Part shown: piece by piece, positions 8,107-15,294 of the stretch
How positions within the stretch are numbered: position 1 is the stretch's first letter
How the letters are laid out: the number at the start of each line of letters is the position of its first letter
From: Pseudomonadota bacterium
GTDB taxonomy: Bacteria; Pseudomonadota; Gammaproteobacteria; Steroidobacterales; Woeseiaceae
DNA length: 64,000 nucleotides
NCBI GenBank assembly: GCA_022572185.1
Contig: JACZWL010000014.1
Location: 1-64,000, forward strand
Direction: 5' to 3'
Position numbers and translations under genes: made by a program
Notes under the pieces: generated by a model
The model's input: only the letters and a program-made list of their open reading frames with translations
What the model was told of the DNA's origin: nothing
The model's database searches: none

Positions 8107-9618
8107 TCACTTGACAGTTTCTTGCCACAATTTATCGATTCTCGCCTCGACTTCCGGAACAGCGACCACCTTGTCCATCACTTTCAGGCCGAGGGGAACA
8201 GTGCAATCGACACCCATGAAGGAGCGAACGTTCAGTGGAATCTCCGGATAGCCGTCATATACGCCCAGCTTCGAATTCGAGCCCATGACCCCCTGCGCCA
8301 TCGGTTCGATATTCATTCCGAGCACGTTCGGCACGATCATCAGGTCACGGTCCGGCATGAAGCGATGCGCGAGCGCCCAGTCGCGATCCCTGGGATCGCG
8401 GATGTCGATATCGTCGTCGTAGACGAAGACATGCTTGCAGAACCCTGCCAGCGCCGTGTAAGCACGCATCATCGCCATTTTGGGTTCGCCGATACGCGCC
8501 TTCTTGATTGAAATATGCGCCGTGAAGCCACACCCGGCTGACGGGTCGACAAATACGTCGACGACGTTAGGCATTATCTCTTTTATCTGCACAAACATTC
8601 GCACTGAGCGGAAGAATGCCGCGATCGAGTTGCATTCGTTCAAGGGCCTGCCAATATGCACGTGCTGATATATCGGATTCTTGCGCATCGTTATTGCGGT
8701 GACGTCGAATACAGGACGACGCCTCGGGTCATCGTAAAAACCATTGAACGACGCGAACTGTCCCTGCATCGTCCAGTTGAACGGCTTGAACTCGCCTTCG
8801 ACGACGATCTCTGCGTTGGCAGGTACGTCGACATCCACGGTTTCGCATTTCACCATCTCCACCGGCGTATCCCTGAGCCCGCCAATGAATGCGAAGTCGT
8901 CACTCTCGTGCGGCAATGCCGAGTTTGCACCGGCAAGTATGAATTCCGGTGTCACACCGAACACGAAAGCCATCGGAAACGGCTTCGCATTCTCGTAGTC
9001 CCAGCTTGAGGACGGATCGTCTATCTTACTTCCCCAGAACTTCTCCATACTGAAGGCATCGCCGGTACCGCGGAAAATCCAGACGGAGCCCGTGTTCTTT
9101 CCTGTTATCTCGAAGCGATGGTATGACAGGTTGTGCGCATTCTCTGTTGGCTTCGATATGCAGAGACTCGTAAAGTAGCGGCCCTCGGTAAAATCAGGCG
9201 CTCCCTGGCCATCCTGCGGGTTCAGTCGCAGCGCGGGAAGTAGTGAAAGATCGGCATCCTCGCCTTGCAAAATCACTTCTTTGCAGGGCGCTTTCTTCGC
9301 GTCGACGTAGACCGGGGGCACACCGCCCGATTTCAGTACCTGCATCATCTTCATCGCCGTTCCCGGCAAGGCATTTTCTTCCGGCACCCCAAATGCATCG
9401 GCCATGCGCTTGTAGGTGTGTCCTACGGTATTCGCCAGCACCGGGATATCGAATCCCTTCGGTTTCTCGAAAAGTATCGGCTTGTGGTTATTTTTGTAGT
9501 CGGCGCGGGCGATAAATGCGCCTATCTCGTCAAGCGTGTCTATCTCGACCGGAACCCTGAACAGTTCGTCATTGCTGTCCAGATCTTCAAGAAAGGCACG
9601 AAAATCAAAAGCACCCAT
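8107..9618 (-). CDS. UbiD-family prenyl-FMN-dependent decarboxylase/carboxylase
   Basis: A 503-residue protein typical of UbiD enzymes, with the early block FDIPVLANTVGHTYKRMADAFG, a central substrate and prFMN-binding region and the C-terminal DVDCTVPL-like segment (GVDCTVPLGLKVMDK). UbiD family members reversibly decarboxylate aromatic or alpha,beta-unsaturated acids with prenylated FMN and K+/Mn2+; they include 4-hydroxybenzoate and protocatechuate decarboxylases, phenylphosphate carboxylase and phthaloyl-CoA decarboxylase. The divergent ubiX supplies the cofactor. A strong GGGGGA ribosome site precedes ATG 9618. The gene is an accessory catabolic paralogue by context, not the ubiquinone gene. 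Its exact substrate cannot be read from sequence. Confidence 0.88.
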   Translation of the reverse strand: MGAFDFRAFLEDLDSNDELFRVPVEIDTLDEIGAFIARADYKNNHKPILFEKPKGFDIPVLANTVGHTYKRMADAFGVPEENALPGTAMKMMQVLKSGGVPPVYVDAKKAPCKEVILQGEDADLSLLPALRLNPQDGQGAPDFTEGRYFTSLCISKPTENAHNLSYHRFEITGKNTGSVWIFRGTGDAFSMEKFWGSKIDDPSSSWDYENAKPFPMAFVFGVTPEFILAGANSALPHESDDFAFIGGLRDTPVEMVKCETVDVDVPANAEIVVEGEFKPFNWTMQGQFASFNGFYDDPRRRPVFDVTAITMRKNPIYQHVHIGRPLNECNSIAAFFRSVRMFVQIKEIMPNVVDVFVDPSAGCGFTAHISIKKARIGEPKMAMMRAYTALAGFCKHVFVYDDDIDIRDPRDRDWALAHRFMPDRDLMIVPNVLGMNIEPMAQGVMGSNSKLGVYDGYPEIPLNVRSFMGVDCTVPLGLKVMDKVVAVPEVEARIDKLWQETVK

Positions 9619-9665
9619 AGCTCATCCCCCGATAGCGGAATCCTGGCAGCAGCTTAACATTTTCG

Positions 9666-9684
9666 TATAGAACCGTTCCATATA
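9666..9684. promoter_or_regulatory. Inverted repeat upstream of ubiD (candidate operator)
   Basis: TATAGAAC-C-GTTCCATATA forms an imperfect palindrome about 50 bases upstream of the ubiD start. A related string, TATAGAGAACCGTCCA, occurs at about 10529-10544 upstream of the DUF2165 gene. The position suits control of ubiD by the adjacent MarR, which is an inference only. Confidence 0.35.
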
Positions 9685-9697
9685 GAAATGTTAAGCT

Positions 9698-9855
9698 GTG
9701 TCCTGCCCCGCGAATAAATTCTTGAATAGGGTTGGGCGTTGTTGCCGCTGGCAAGGCGCGACGACGAACAGCGGTAGGCTCCACGCAAGGAGAAGCAACG
9801 CCGCCAGCGGTAAGAAGGGGCAGCGTTTTATGAAGTTATTTGTGGGACAGGACAC
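9698..9855. repeat. Fold-back repeat/MITE with GTGTCCTG termini
   Basis: A 158-base element has 24-base terminal inverted repeats matching at 20 positions. The outer ends are GTGTCCTG and CAGGACAC. Inner arms such as TTGCCGCTGGC and GCCAGCGGTAA also pair, so the whole element can fold into a long hairpin. It contains no transposase. It ends only 6 bases before the ubiX start codon, and its right end supplies AGGA at 9849-9852, spaced 9 bases from ATG 9862. Elements with GTGTCCTG ends occur in gammaproteobacteria, to my recollection beside RAYT-type transposases; no partner is seen here. Confidence 0.6.
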
Positions 9856-9861
9856 GATTCT

Positions 9862-10431
9862 ATGCGTCTCATCATTGGAATATCCGGCGCAAGTGGCGCG
9901 ATCTATGGCGTTCGTCTGCTTGAGACTTTGCGAGAGCAGGACGACGTAGAAACCCATCTCGTGATGTCATCCACCGGCCGCATGAACATCCAGATCGAAA
10001 CGGACTGGAAGATCAAGGATGTGGAGAGCCTGGCGGACGTCGTTCATCGCAACAATGATGTCGGTGCAATGATTGCCAGTGGCTCGTTTCAAAGCGACGG
10101 TATGATCGTCGCACCGTGCTCGATGAAAACCCTCTCGGCAATCGTCAATTCGTATGCCGATACTCTTCTGTGCCGCGCCGCTGACGTCATGTTAAAAGAG
10201 CGCAAGCAGCTCATCCTGGTACCGAGGGAATCACCGCTGCATGCGGGCCATTGCCGGCTGTTATATCAGGCCGCCAGGATGGGCATCGCTATTGCGCCAC
10301 CCATGCCTGCTTTCTATAACCGGCCGCAATCGGTCGACGATATTGTCAATCACACGGTTGGCCGGCTGCTGGACCTCCTCGGGCTGGAATCGGGACTGGT
10401 TAAGCGCTGGAGTGGCGTGAGCGACGCCTGA
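9862..10431 (+). CDS. ubiX: UbiX-family flavin prenyltransferase
   Basis: The 189-residue protein starts RLIIGISGASGAIYGVRLLE, the FMN-binding signature of UbiX/Pad1. It later has MIVAPCSMKTLSAIVNSYADTLLCRAADVMLKERKQLILVPRESPLH, including the conserved Pro-Arg-Glu-x-Pro segment. UbiX transfers a dimethylallyl group from its phosphate to FMN, forming prFMN for UbiD enzymes. It is divergent from the ubiD-like gene, which strongly suggests that it serves that decarboxylase. Length matches the family. Its ribosome-binding site lies in the neighbouring fold-back repeat. Confidence 0.93.
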   Translation: MRLIIGISGASGAIYGVRLLETLREQDDVETHLVMSSTGRMNIQIETDWKIKDVESLADVVHRNNDVGAMIASGSFQSDGMIVAPCSMKTLSAIVNSYADTLLCRAADVMLKERKQLILVPRESPLHAGHCRLLYQAARMGIAIAPPMPAFYNRPQSVDDIVNHTVGRLLDLLGLESGLVKRWSGVSDA

Positions 10432-10655
10432 CTGCTACACCTGCGTCATTCCAACTGTAGTTCGTTCAGAAACCTCTGACCTGCTGTTTCGTGGCTGCCT
10501 CATACCGCCCAGCATAGGGGTTTCTACCTATAGAGAACCGTCCACTTCGCGCTACCGTTCTCGCCACGGCCCAATTCAGTTCCAAAGACCCGGTTGTTAT
10601 TGGATAAAGGCCAGGACAGCTGTTACCAAAATTCAAATAAGAAGGGAGAACAACA

Positions 10656-11144
10656 ATGGCCATCCGTTATCTCAAGATCGTTTTCGTCATGTTCATTTCT
10701 CTGTTGTGCCTGTTCTATGCCGGCCAGAACGTCGCCAACCTGGAAGCTTGTTACCAGGCGTTTGCCTACGTCATGAGTATGGCAGATCACCAGGCGTATC
10801 CGGACTCCTTTTTTCCGGCGCTTCAGAATCCTGCCCTGATATGGCTTACGCTTGTCCTGATCGTCACGCTTGAATTCGCAGCAGGCTTGCTCGCGGCTAA
10901 AGGGGCGTGGGACCTCTGGAATGCGAGGACATCACCTGCCGCCACGTTTAACGCAGCAAAGACATTCGCCCTTCTTGGCTGCGGTACGGGAATTGTGGTG
11001 TGGCTGGGCCTGTTCACGGTATTCGGCGGCGCCTTGTTCCAGATGTGGGACACGGCCGTCGGCAGGCAGTCTCTGGAGGGTGCGTTTCAGTTTTTCGGGG
11101 CATGCGCATTCATCTTTCTGATCGTCAACATGGCCGACGACTAA
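10656..11144 (+). CDS. DUF2165 small membrane protein
   Basis: A 162-residue protein with four predicted membrane helices (about 7-25, 66-86, 104-128 and 140-158) and a short soluble loop containing NVANLEACYQAFAYVMSMADHQAYPDS. This matches the DUF2165 family of predicted small integral membrane proteins of unknown function. A clear GGGAG ribosome site precedes the ATG. The upstream 224 bases (10432-10655) contain a candidate site, TATAGAGAACCGTCC, and no other feature. Confidence 0.72.
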   Translation: MAIRYLKIVFVMFISLLCLFYAGQNVANLEACYQAFAYVMSMADHQAYPDSFFPALQNPALIWLTLVLIVTLEFAAGLLAAKGAWDLWNARTSPAATFNAAKTFALLGCGTGIVVWLGLFTVFGGALFQMWDTAVGRQSLEGAFQFFGACAFIFLIVNMADD

Positions 11145-11203
11145 GGGACATCTGTAGAGAAGGGGTCGCCCATCAGGCCTCGAGGCCTCCTTGTAGCTCG
11201 AGG

Positions 11204-11767
11204 TCAGAGTTCGAGAGCGCGCAAAATCATCTGTTCGCGCCAGTCCGGAAACGCCGCCCGGATGATGTCAGAGAATTTACGTCGCACGTCTTCGCATACT
11301 TCAAAACCCGTATGCTCCGAGTAAAGTATCAGGTTAGCGACGATATCCTTCAGGATGTGATCCGGAGCGTCGTTCCGCGATTGATCGATTGACACCAGGG
11401 ACTCCAGCACCTGCTGTTGCATTTTTTCCGCTGCGAACTCAACGGATTTGATCTCTTCGCGGAGCTGCATGCAGGCGTCGGTTGGGACTGGATCCGTATC
11501 GCATCCGGTGTGCTTCATCCAGGTCCTTGCGGATCGTAACGGCACCACGACATGATCAGCCCACTGTGTCGAAAACGCGCTTGCTCTTGCGAACAGCTCA
11601 CCGTCGAACTGGCCGATGTAAGCACCGATCCAGCAGCAGTACAGCAGCATGTTCACATCCGCACCGTAGTCGTTCTGCAGGGACAAGCAGGCGTCCGGCA
11701 CACCATCCGTTCGATAGGTGCGAACGGAGAAATCCCAGAAGCCTTCGATTTCGAGGCCGGACGCCAT
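11204..11767 (-). CDS. TIGR02444/DUF2390 family protein
   Basis: The 187-residue protein has the family features: an N-terminal FWDFSVRTYRTDGVPDACLSLQNDYGADVNMLLYCCWIG block and a following WADHVVVPLRSARTWMK segment. Function is unknown; the family is largely gammaproteobacterial, which supports the taxonomic guess. It begins directly after the ferredoxin stop (TGAAAAATG), making it the third gene of a DUF3179-ferredoxin-TIGR02444 operon. It contains several cysteines near residues 26, 44-45 and 90 but no recognisable cluster motif. Confidence 0.75.
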   Translation of the reverse strand: MASGLEIEGFWDFSVRTYRTDGVPDACLSLQNDYGADVNMLLYCCWIGAYIGQFDGELFARASAFSTQWADHVVVPLRSARTWMKHTGCDTDPVPTDACMQLREEIKSVEFAAEKMQQQVLESLVSIDQSRNDAPDHILKDIVANLILYSEHTGFEVCEDVRRKFSDIIRAAFPDWREQMILRALEL

Positions 11768-11770
11768 TTT

Positions 11771-12088
11771 TCAGGCCTCAGGGGCAACAGTCAGGACAAT
11801 GCCGTCCAGGTCGTCCTGCCATTTTATCTGGCAGGCGAGCCTCGAGTTTGCCTGCAATTCGCTGCCCTCGCCCTCGAGCGTTGCGATCTCGAAATCCGTC
11901 TGCGGCTTGAGCTTGCTGAGCCAGGGCTCTTCGATAAGAACGTGGCAAGTAGCGCATTGACAGGAGCCGCTGCACAGCGCCTCTATCGACAGGCCGGCCT
12001 GCTTTAGAATCTCCATCAGGCTGGCTCGCTCGCGTGCCTCGAGTTCGTGCTTCGTGCCATCACGGTCGGTAGCGAAAATCTGTGCCAT
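11771..12088 (-). CDS. Adrenodoxin-type 2Fe-2S ferredoxin
   Basis: A 105-residue ferredoxin with the plant/vertebrate-type motif: C-S-G-S-C-Q-C-A-T-C around residue 40-50, then a distal Cys in SRLACQIKW. These four cysteines hold one [2Fe-2S] cluster. It would shuttle electrons to an oxygenase or hydroxylase. ATG 12088 is preferred because AGAGG lies six bases upstream, rather than a TTG directly abutting the preceding stop. No partner reductase or oxygenase of a matching type is adjacent, so the electron acceptor is unknown. Confidence 0.88.
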   Translation of the reverse strand: MAQIFATDRDGTKHELEARERASLMEILKQAGLSIEALCSGSCQCATCHVLIEEPWLSKLKPQTDFEIATLEGEGSELQANSRLACQIKWQDDLDGIVLTVAPEA

Positions 12089-12109
12089 CGTTGCCTCTGA
12101 CGCAGTCAA

Positions 12110-13348
12110 TCAGGCGGCGGACGCCTCAATGTTTTCGATATTTATCGCGGCACCGAAAATTTCGCCGCCGGGAAAGTAGTCGGACCATACGTACCAGAAT
12201 ATCTTGTTGTAATGCGGAATTGCAGAGAGCTGTCTGCCTTCGTATTTACCACTGGTACATGCCCCGGTGGCGGACCATTCGGAGCCGGTTTCCACATCGA
12301 CAAAACGCTCGTCCTTGTCCGATTTTTCGAAAGTCAGTATCCTGTCGCCGTTAACACGTCGATCGAAGGCCTGCATATAGTCATCGACGCAAAAGATCGC
12401 CAAGCGCGTATCCGCGATCTGGTCATTGATTACTTTCCTGTCCGCGACCACGTCGACCGGATAGGCTCGTGAAAGACGTCCGGAAAGCAGCCCCAGTACA
12501 AGAGATTTCATTGGCAGACGCTCGTCGAGCTGGTGTTGCAACGGATACACCATGACCGGGCTGGACGGGTCGATTACGTCGGCCCTGGCCAGAAGTTTCA
12601 GGTAAAAAACGTCGCGCCACTCGACCGGGCGCATCCATACAGGAGAGTCGGGGTAGAGATTCTTCCAGGTCTTCAGGCTGGTCATAACGGTTGGCACGGT
12701 AGACAGGGGATCATTCCTGCCCTCGAGCCGATTATGCATTTGCACAACGGTACAGCGGCTGTTTTTCTCATAGAAAACCATGTTATTGGCGAGTGCAGCA
12801 GTGATCGTGATATCCGGGTTACTGAAATTACCCTCGAGGGCATACGACATCGAACTGTGCGCCAGTATGCAGTGCGTCATGATGAACGGTGAATCGCCCT
12901 CGGTCTGATACACGATATGCGGGCGCCGCGCCAGGCGCGCGATGAACGCATACGGTTTGCCGTCGCCGTCGATAACCCCGACGACTTCCTCGTCCGGCCC
13001 GAATTTCCCCAGCGCTTCGTCGATTGATATGAATATCGGCTTGCGAACAGGCCGAAACAGCATCTTCGCGTGCATCAGGAAACCGTAGATCAGCAACAAC
13101 GCGACCGCGGCCGCGGATCCGATGACCGTAACCGAAAATGGCCCGGCGACGGCGTTCCGATACAGCGCATAAACGATCAGCGCCAGCGCCAGGACGATCA
13201 GCACGCCAGATTGCGAATAGATGTACCGGGCACCTGCAGGAGATGCGGCGATCCTGTTCGTCAGCATCAGTATCCCCAGCGTCCCGGGCAGAACCGCTAC
13301 AGCGAGCAACAAAACCGCGAATATGGCGACTACATCCAATGTGTTCAT
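12110..13348 (-). CDS. DUF3179 domain membrane protein
   Basis: A 412-residue protein with three N-terminal membrane helices (about 7-29, 43-63 and 75-93) and a large domain with DUF3179 hallmarks: IDGDGKPYAFIARLARRPHI, MTHCILAHSSM (a conserved Cys) and a C-terminal DVETGSEWSATGACTSGKYEGRQL ending in FWYVWSDYFPGGEIFG. The function of DUF3179 is unknown. It heads an operon with a 2Fe-2S ferredoxin and TIGR02444. A near-palindrome, GTACTGTACCGTAC, lies 45 bases upstream of its start. Confidence 0.78.
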   Translation of the reverse strand: MNTLDVVAIFAVLLLAVAVLPGTLGILMLTNRIAASPAGARYIYSQSGVLIVLALALIVYALYRNAVAGPFSVTVIGSAAAVALLLIYGFLMHAKMLFRPVRKPIFISIDEALGKFGPDEEVVGVIDGDGKPYAFIARLARRPHIVYQTEGDSPFIMTHCILAHSSMSYALEGNFSNPDITITAALANNMVFYEKNSRCTVVQMHNRLEGRNDPLSTVPTVMTSLKTWKNLYPDSPVWMRPVEWRDVFYLKLLARADVIDPSSPVMVYPLQHQLDERLPMKSLVLGLLSGRLSRAYPVDVVADRKVINDQIADTRLAIFCVDDYMQAFDRRVNGDRILTFEKSDKDERFVDVETGSEWSATGACTSGKYEGRQLSAIPHYNKIFWYVWSDYFPGGEIFGAAINIENIEASAA

Positions 13349-13392
13349 CAGCTATTCGCAAAGTCCAAACATTTAGACTACGGCACTATTCC

Positions 13393-13406
13393 GTACTGTA
13401 CCGTAC
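13393..13406. promoter_or_regulatory. Near-palindromic operator candidate GTACTGTACCGTAC
   Basis: Twelve of 14 bases are palindromic. It sits upstream of the DUF3179 operon (minus strand) and 54 bases past the end of a tetR gene. It shares TACTGTACnGTA with the perfect palindrome at 2933-2944 ahead of the TonB receptor, suggesting one regulator for both. That link is inference. Confidence 0.45.
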
Positions 13407-13459
13407 ATTATTGACCAAATCGCAGAAAATTTCCAGATCGGTTCGATCCAACAGCCTAT

Positions 13460-14233
13460 TTAGCTGCTGTCAGGCTGGTGATACGCCTCGAGGAAGCGGT
13501 CCACAACGTGGCGCGCCTTGACGCGGACCTCCTCAGCCGATGGCGCCGGGGCATCCAGGTAAAGCTGGTCGATATAGCGCTGGTGCATGAGCATGCCGCG
13601 AAAAAATTCGGATGCCTCTTCGGCGCTTCTGATATCGATCAGCCCCCTGTCAATCAGCGTCTCGAAGTAGTCTCGCAGCAGCGTGTGGCCGCGTAACGGG
13701 CCGCGCTCATAATACATGCGGGCGATATCCGGAAAACGATCACGCTCGGCGATGATCAATCCCATCAGCGCGCGGTGCTTGCGGGAAAACACAACCCGCA
13801 ACCGCTGTTCGGCAAAATTCACCAGCGTGTCACGAACATCGTCCAGCGACTTGAGTTCGGCACCCTCATGGCTCGTGACGATCGAGTCAACAACGGCACG
13901 GAACAAATCCGCTTTTGTCGGATAAAAACTGTACAGAGTTGCTTTGGAGCCGCCGGATTTTTGCACGATGGCATCGATTGACGTCTCACCGTAGCCCACT
14001 TTCAGGAACAGCTTCGTCGCAGCAGCAAGTATTTTGACCTTCCTCTGGCGGCCACGCGATGAAGCAGGAACAGACCTTTTGCTGGTTTTCTTGCCTGTCC
14101 TTTTACTTGTTTTCTTTTTTTTCGCCGCCAAGAATCCAGTCTCGCTCAGGAAAGTCGCACAGGTTTCGGGTGTTCCCTTGTCCCTGCCGTAACAGATAAC
14201 AATATCAGTTTCCGGATGCGCCTGAAACTGCAT
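13460..14233 (-). CDS. TetR/AcrR-family regulator with lysine-rich N-terminus
   Basis: A 257-residue protein. The TetR helix-turn-helix domain spans about 64-110 (ILAAATKLFLKVGYGETSIDAIVQKSGGSKATLYSFYPTKADLF), followed by an alpha-helical ligand domain. The first ~60 residues are unusual: a basic tail with KKKKTSKRTGKKTSKR that could add nonspecific DNA contact, although the true start might lie further in. The gene is divergent from the TAXI-TRAP operon, so it may regulate it, the DUF3179 operon downstream, or both. The effector is unknown. Confidence 0.85.
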   Translation of the reverse strand: MQFQAHPETDIVICYGRDKGTPETCATFLSETGFLAAKKKKTSKRTGKKTSKRSVPASSRGRQRKVKILAAATKLFLKVGYGETSIDAIVQKSGGSKATLYSFYPTKADLFRAVVDSIVTSHEGAELKSLDDVRDTLVNFAEQRLRVVFSRKHRALMGLIIAERDRFPDIARMYYERGPLRGHTLLRDYFETLIDRGLIDIRSAEEASEFFRGMLMHQRYIDQLYLDAPAPSAEEVRVKARHVVDRFLEAYHQPDSS

Positions 14234-14337
14234 CTGCCGGTCGACAGGTGTGAACCATGGTCATGCTGACCGCCGATATTCGTCACATGTTACCTTGTGC
14301 AGGTAGTGATTGGTGCCCACGGAAGGCAATACTGCCT

Positions 14338-15294
14338 ATGAGAAAGTTCTTGCTAGTCGCATTACTCGTGATGATGCAGGCCATCAGCGCCGATGAAGTT
14401 GTGAGCGTGGCCGTATCGGTCAAGGGCACGCTGTTTGACCTGGCCGGCACCGCAATCGCGAAGGTCGCAACGAATAATGGCAAGCTTGGGGCGACCGTGC
14501 GCAATTACACCAGCGCCAATGTCTTCATTCCCGCTATTGCGCGCGGCCAGGTCGACTTCGGTGTCGCCAATCAGTACGAAGTCATGTTGGCCGTGACCGG
14601 TGAGAGCTATTTCGAAGGCCGGCAACAAGCAAATCTTCGTGCAGTCGCAGTGCTGTTTCCGCTGCAGATTGCAATATTTGTTAAACAGGACTCGCCGGTC
14701 CAACGCATTGCAGATCTGAAGGGACACCGGTTGCCCGACGGCTACGTCGCCAATAAGATCATTTTGCCGCTGGTCGATGCGGCACTGGCCTCCGATGGCC
14801 TCACTCGCGATGACGTAGACTCATTGAACGTGCCCAGCGTTGCTGCTGGCGCCGACGCCTTCATCGCAGGACGAACCGAGGGCTTCCTGATGGCCTTGCG
14901 CGCACCGAAAGTTCGGGAAGCCAACGCGCGCCACGGCATCCGTGCCCTGCCCGTCGAAAATACTGCCGAAAACCTGGCAGGCATACGGCGCAAAATGCCG
15001 GTTGCATACCTTTCGCTCGAGGAACCGGGCTCGGCCAACCCGGGAATCATCGAGCCGACCTGGGTGATCACATACGACATATTGCTGTTCGCCAGTACCG
15101 AAACCAGCGACGATACCGTGTACCGAATGACCCGCGTCCTCTATGAAAACAAGCAAAAGCTGGTCGCCGCGTCGCCGGCTTTCAGGCGATTCAGCCACGA
15201 GGCAATGGCGAAGGATCTCGGCCTCCTCGAATACCACCCCGGCGCAATGCGCTTTTACAGGGAGCAGGAGCTTTGGCCACCGGCGAAACGCTGA
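14338..15294 (+). CDS. TAXI-type TRAP transporter substrate-binding protein
   Basis: A 318-residue periplasmic binding protein with a signal peptide (RKFLLVALLVMMQAISA). The fold pattern has TNNGKLGATVRNYTSANVFIPAIARGQVDFGVANQYE early and a second lobe with DLKGHRLPDGYVANKI. TAXI receptors bind carboxylates or amino acids for TRAP permeases. The start at ATG 14338 gives a proper signal peptide; an upstream in-frame start at 14257 would not. The fused permease overlaps its 3' end by 22 bases. An aromatic or related carboxylate ligand is likely from context. Confidence 0.87.
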   Translation: MRKFLLVALLVMMQAISADEVVSVAVSVKGTLFDLAGTAIAKVATNNGKLGATVRNYTSANVFIPAIARGQVDFGVANQYEVMLAVTGESYFEGRQQANLRAVAVLFPLQIAIFVKQDSPVQRIADLKGHRLPDGYVANKIILPLVDAALASDGLTRDDVDSLNVPSVAAGADAFIAGRTEGFLMALRAPKVREANARHGIRALPVENTAENLAGIRRKMPVAYLSLEEPGSANPGIIEPTWVITYDILLFASTETSDDTVYRMTRVLYENKQKLVAASPAFRRFSHEAMAKDLGLLEYHPGAMRFYREQELWPPAKR

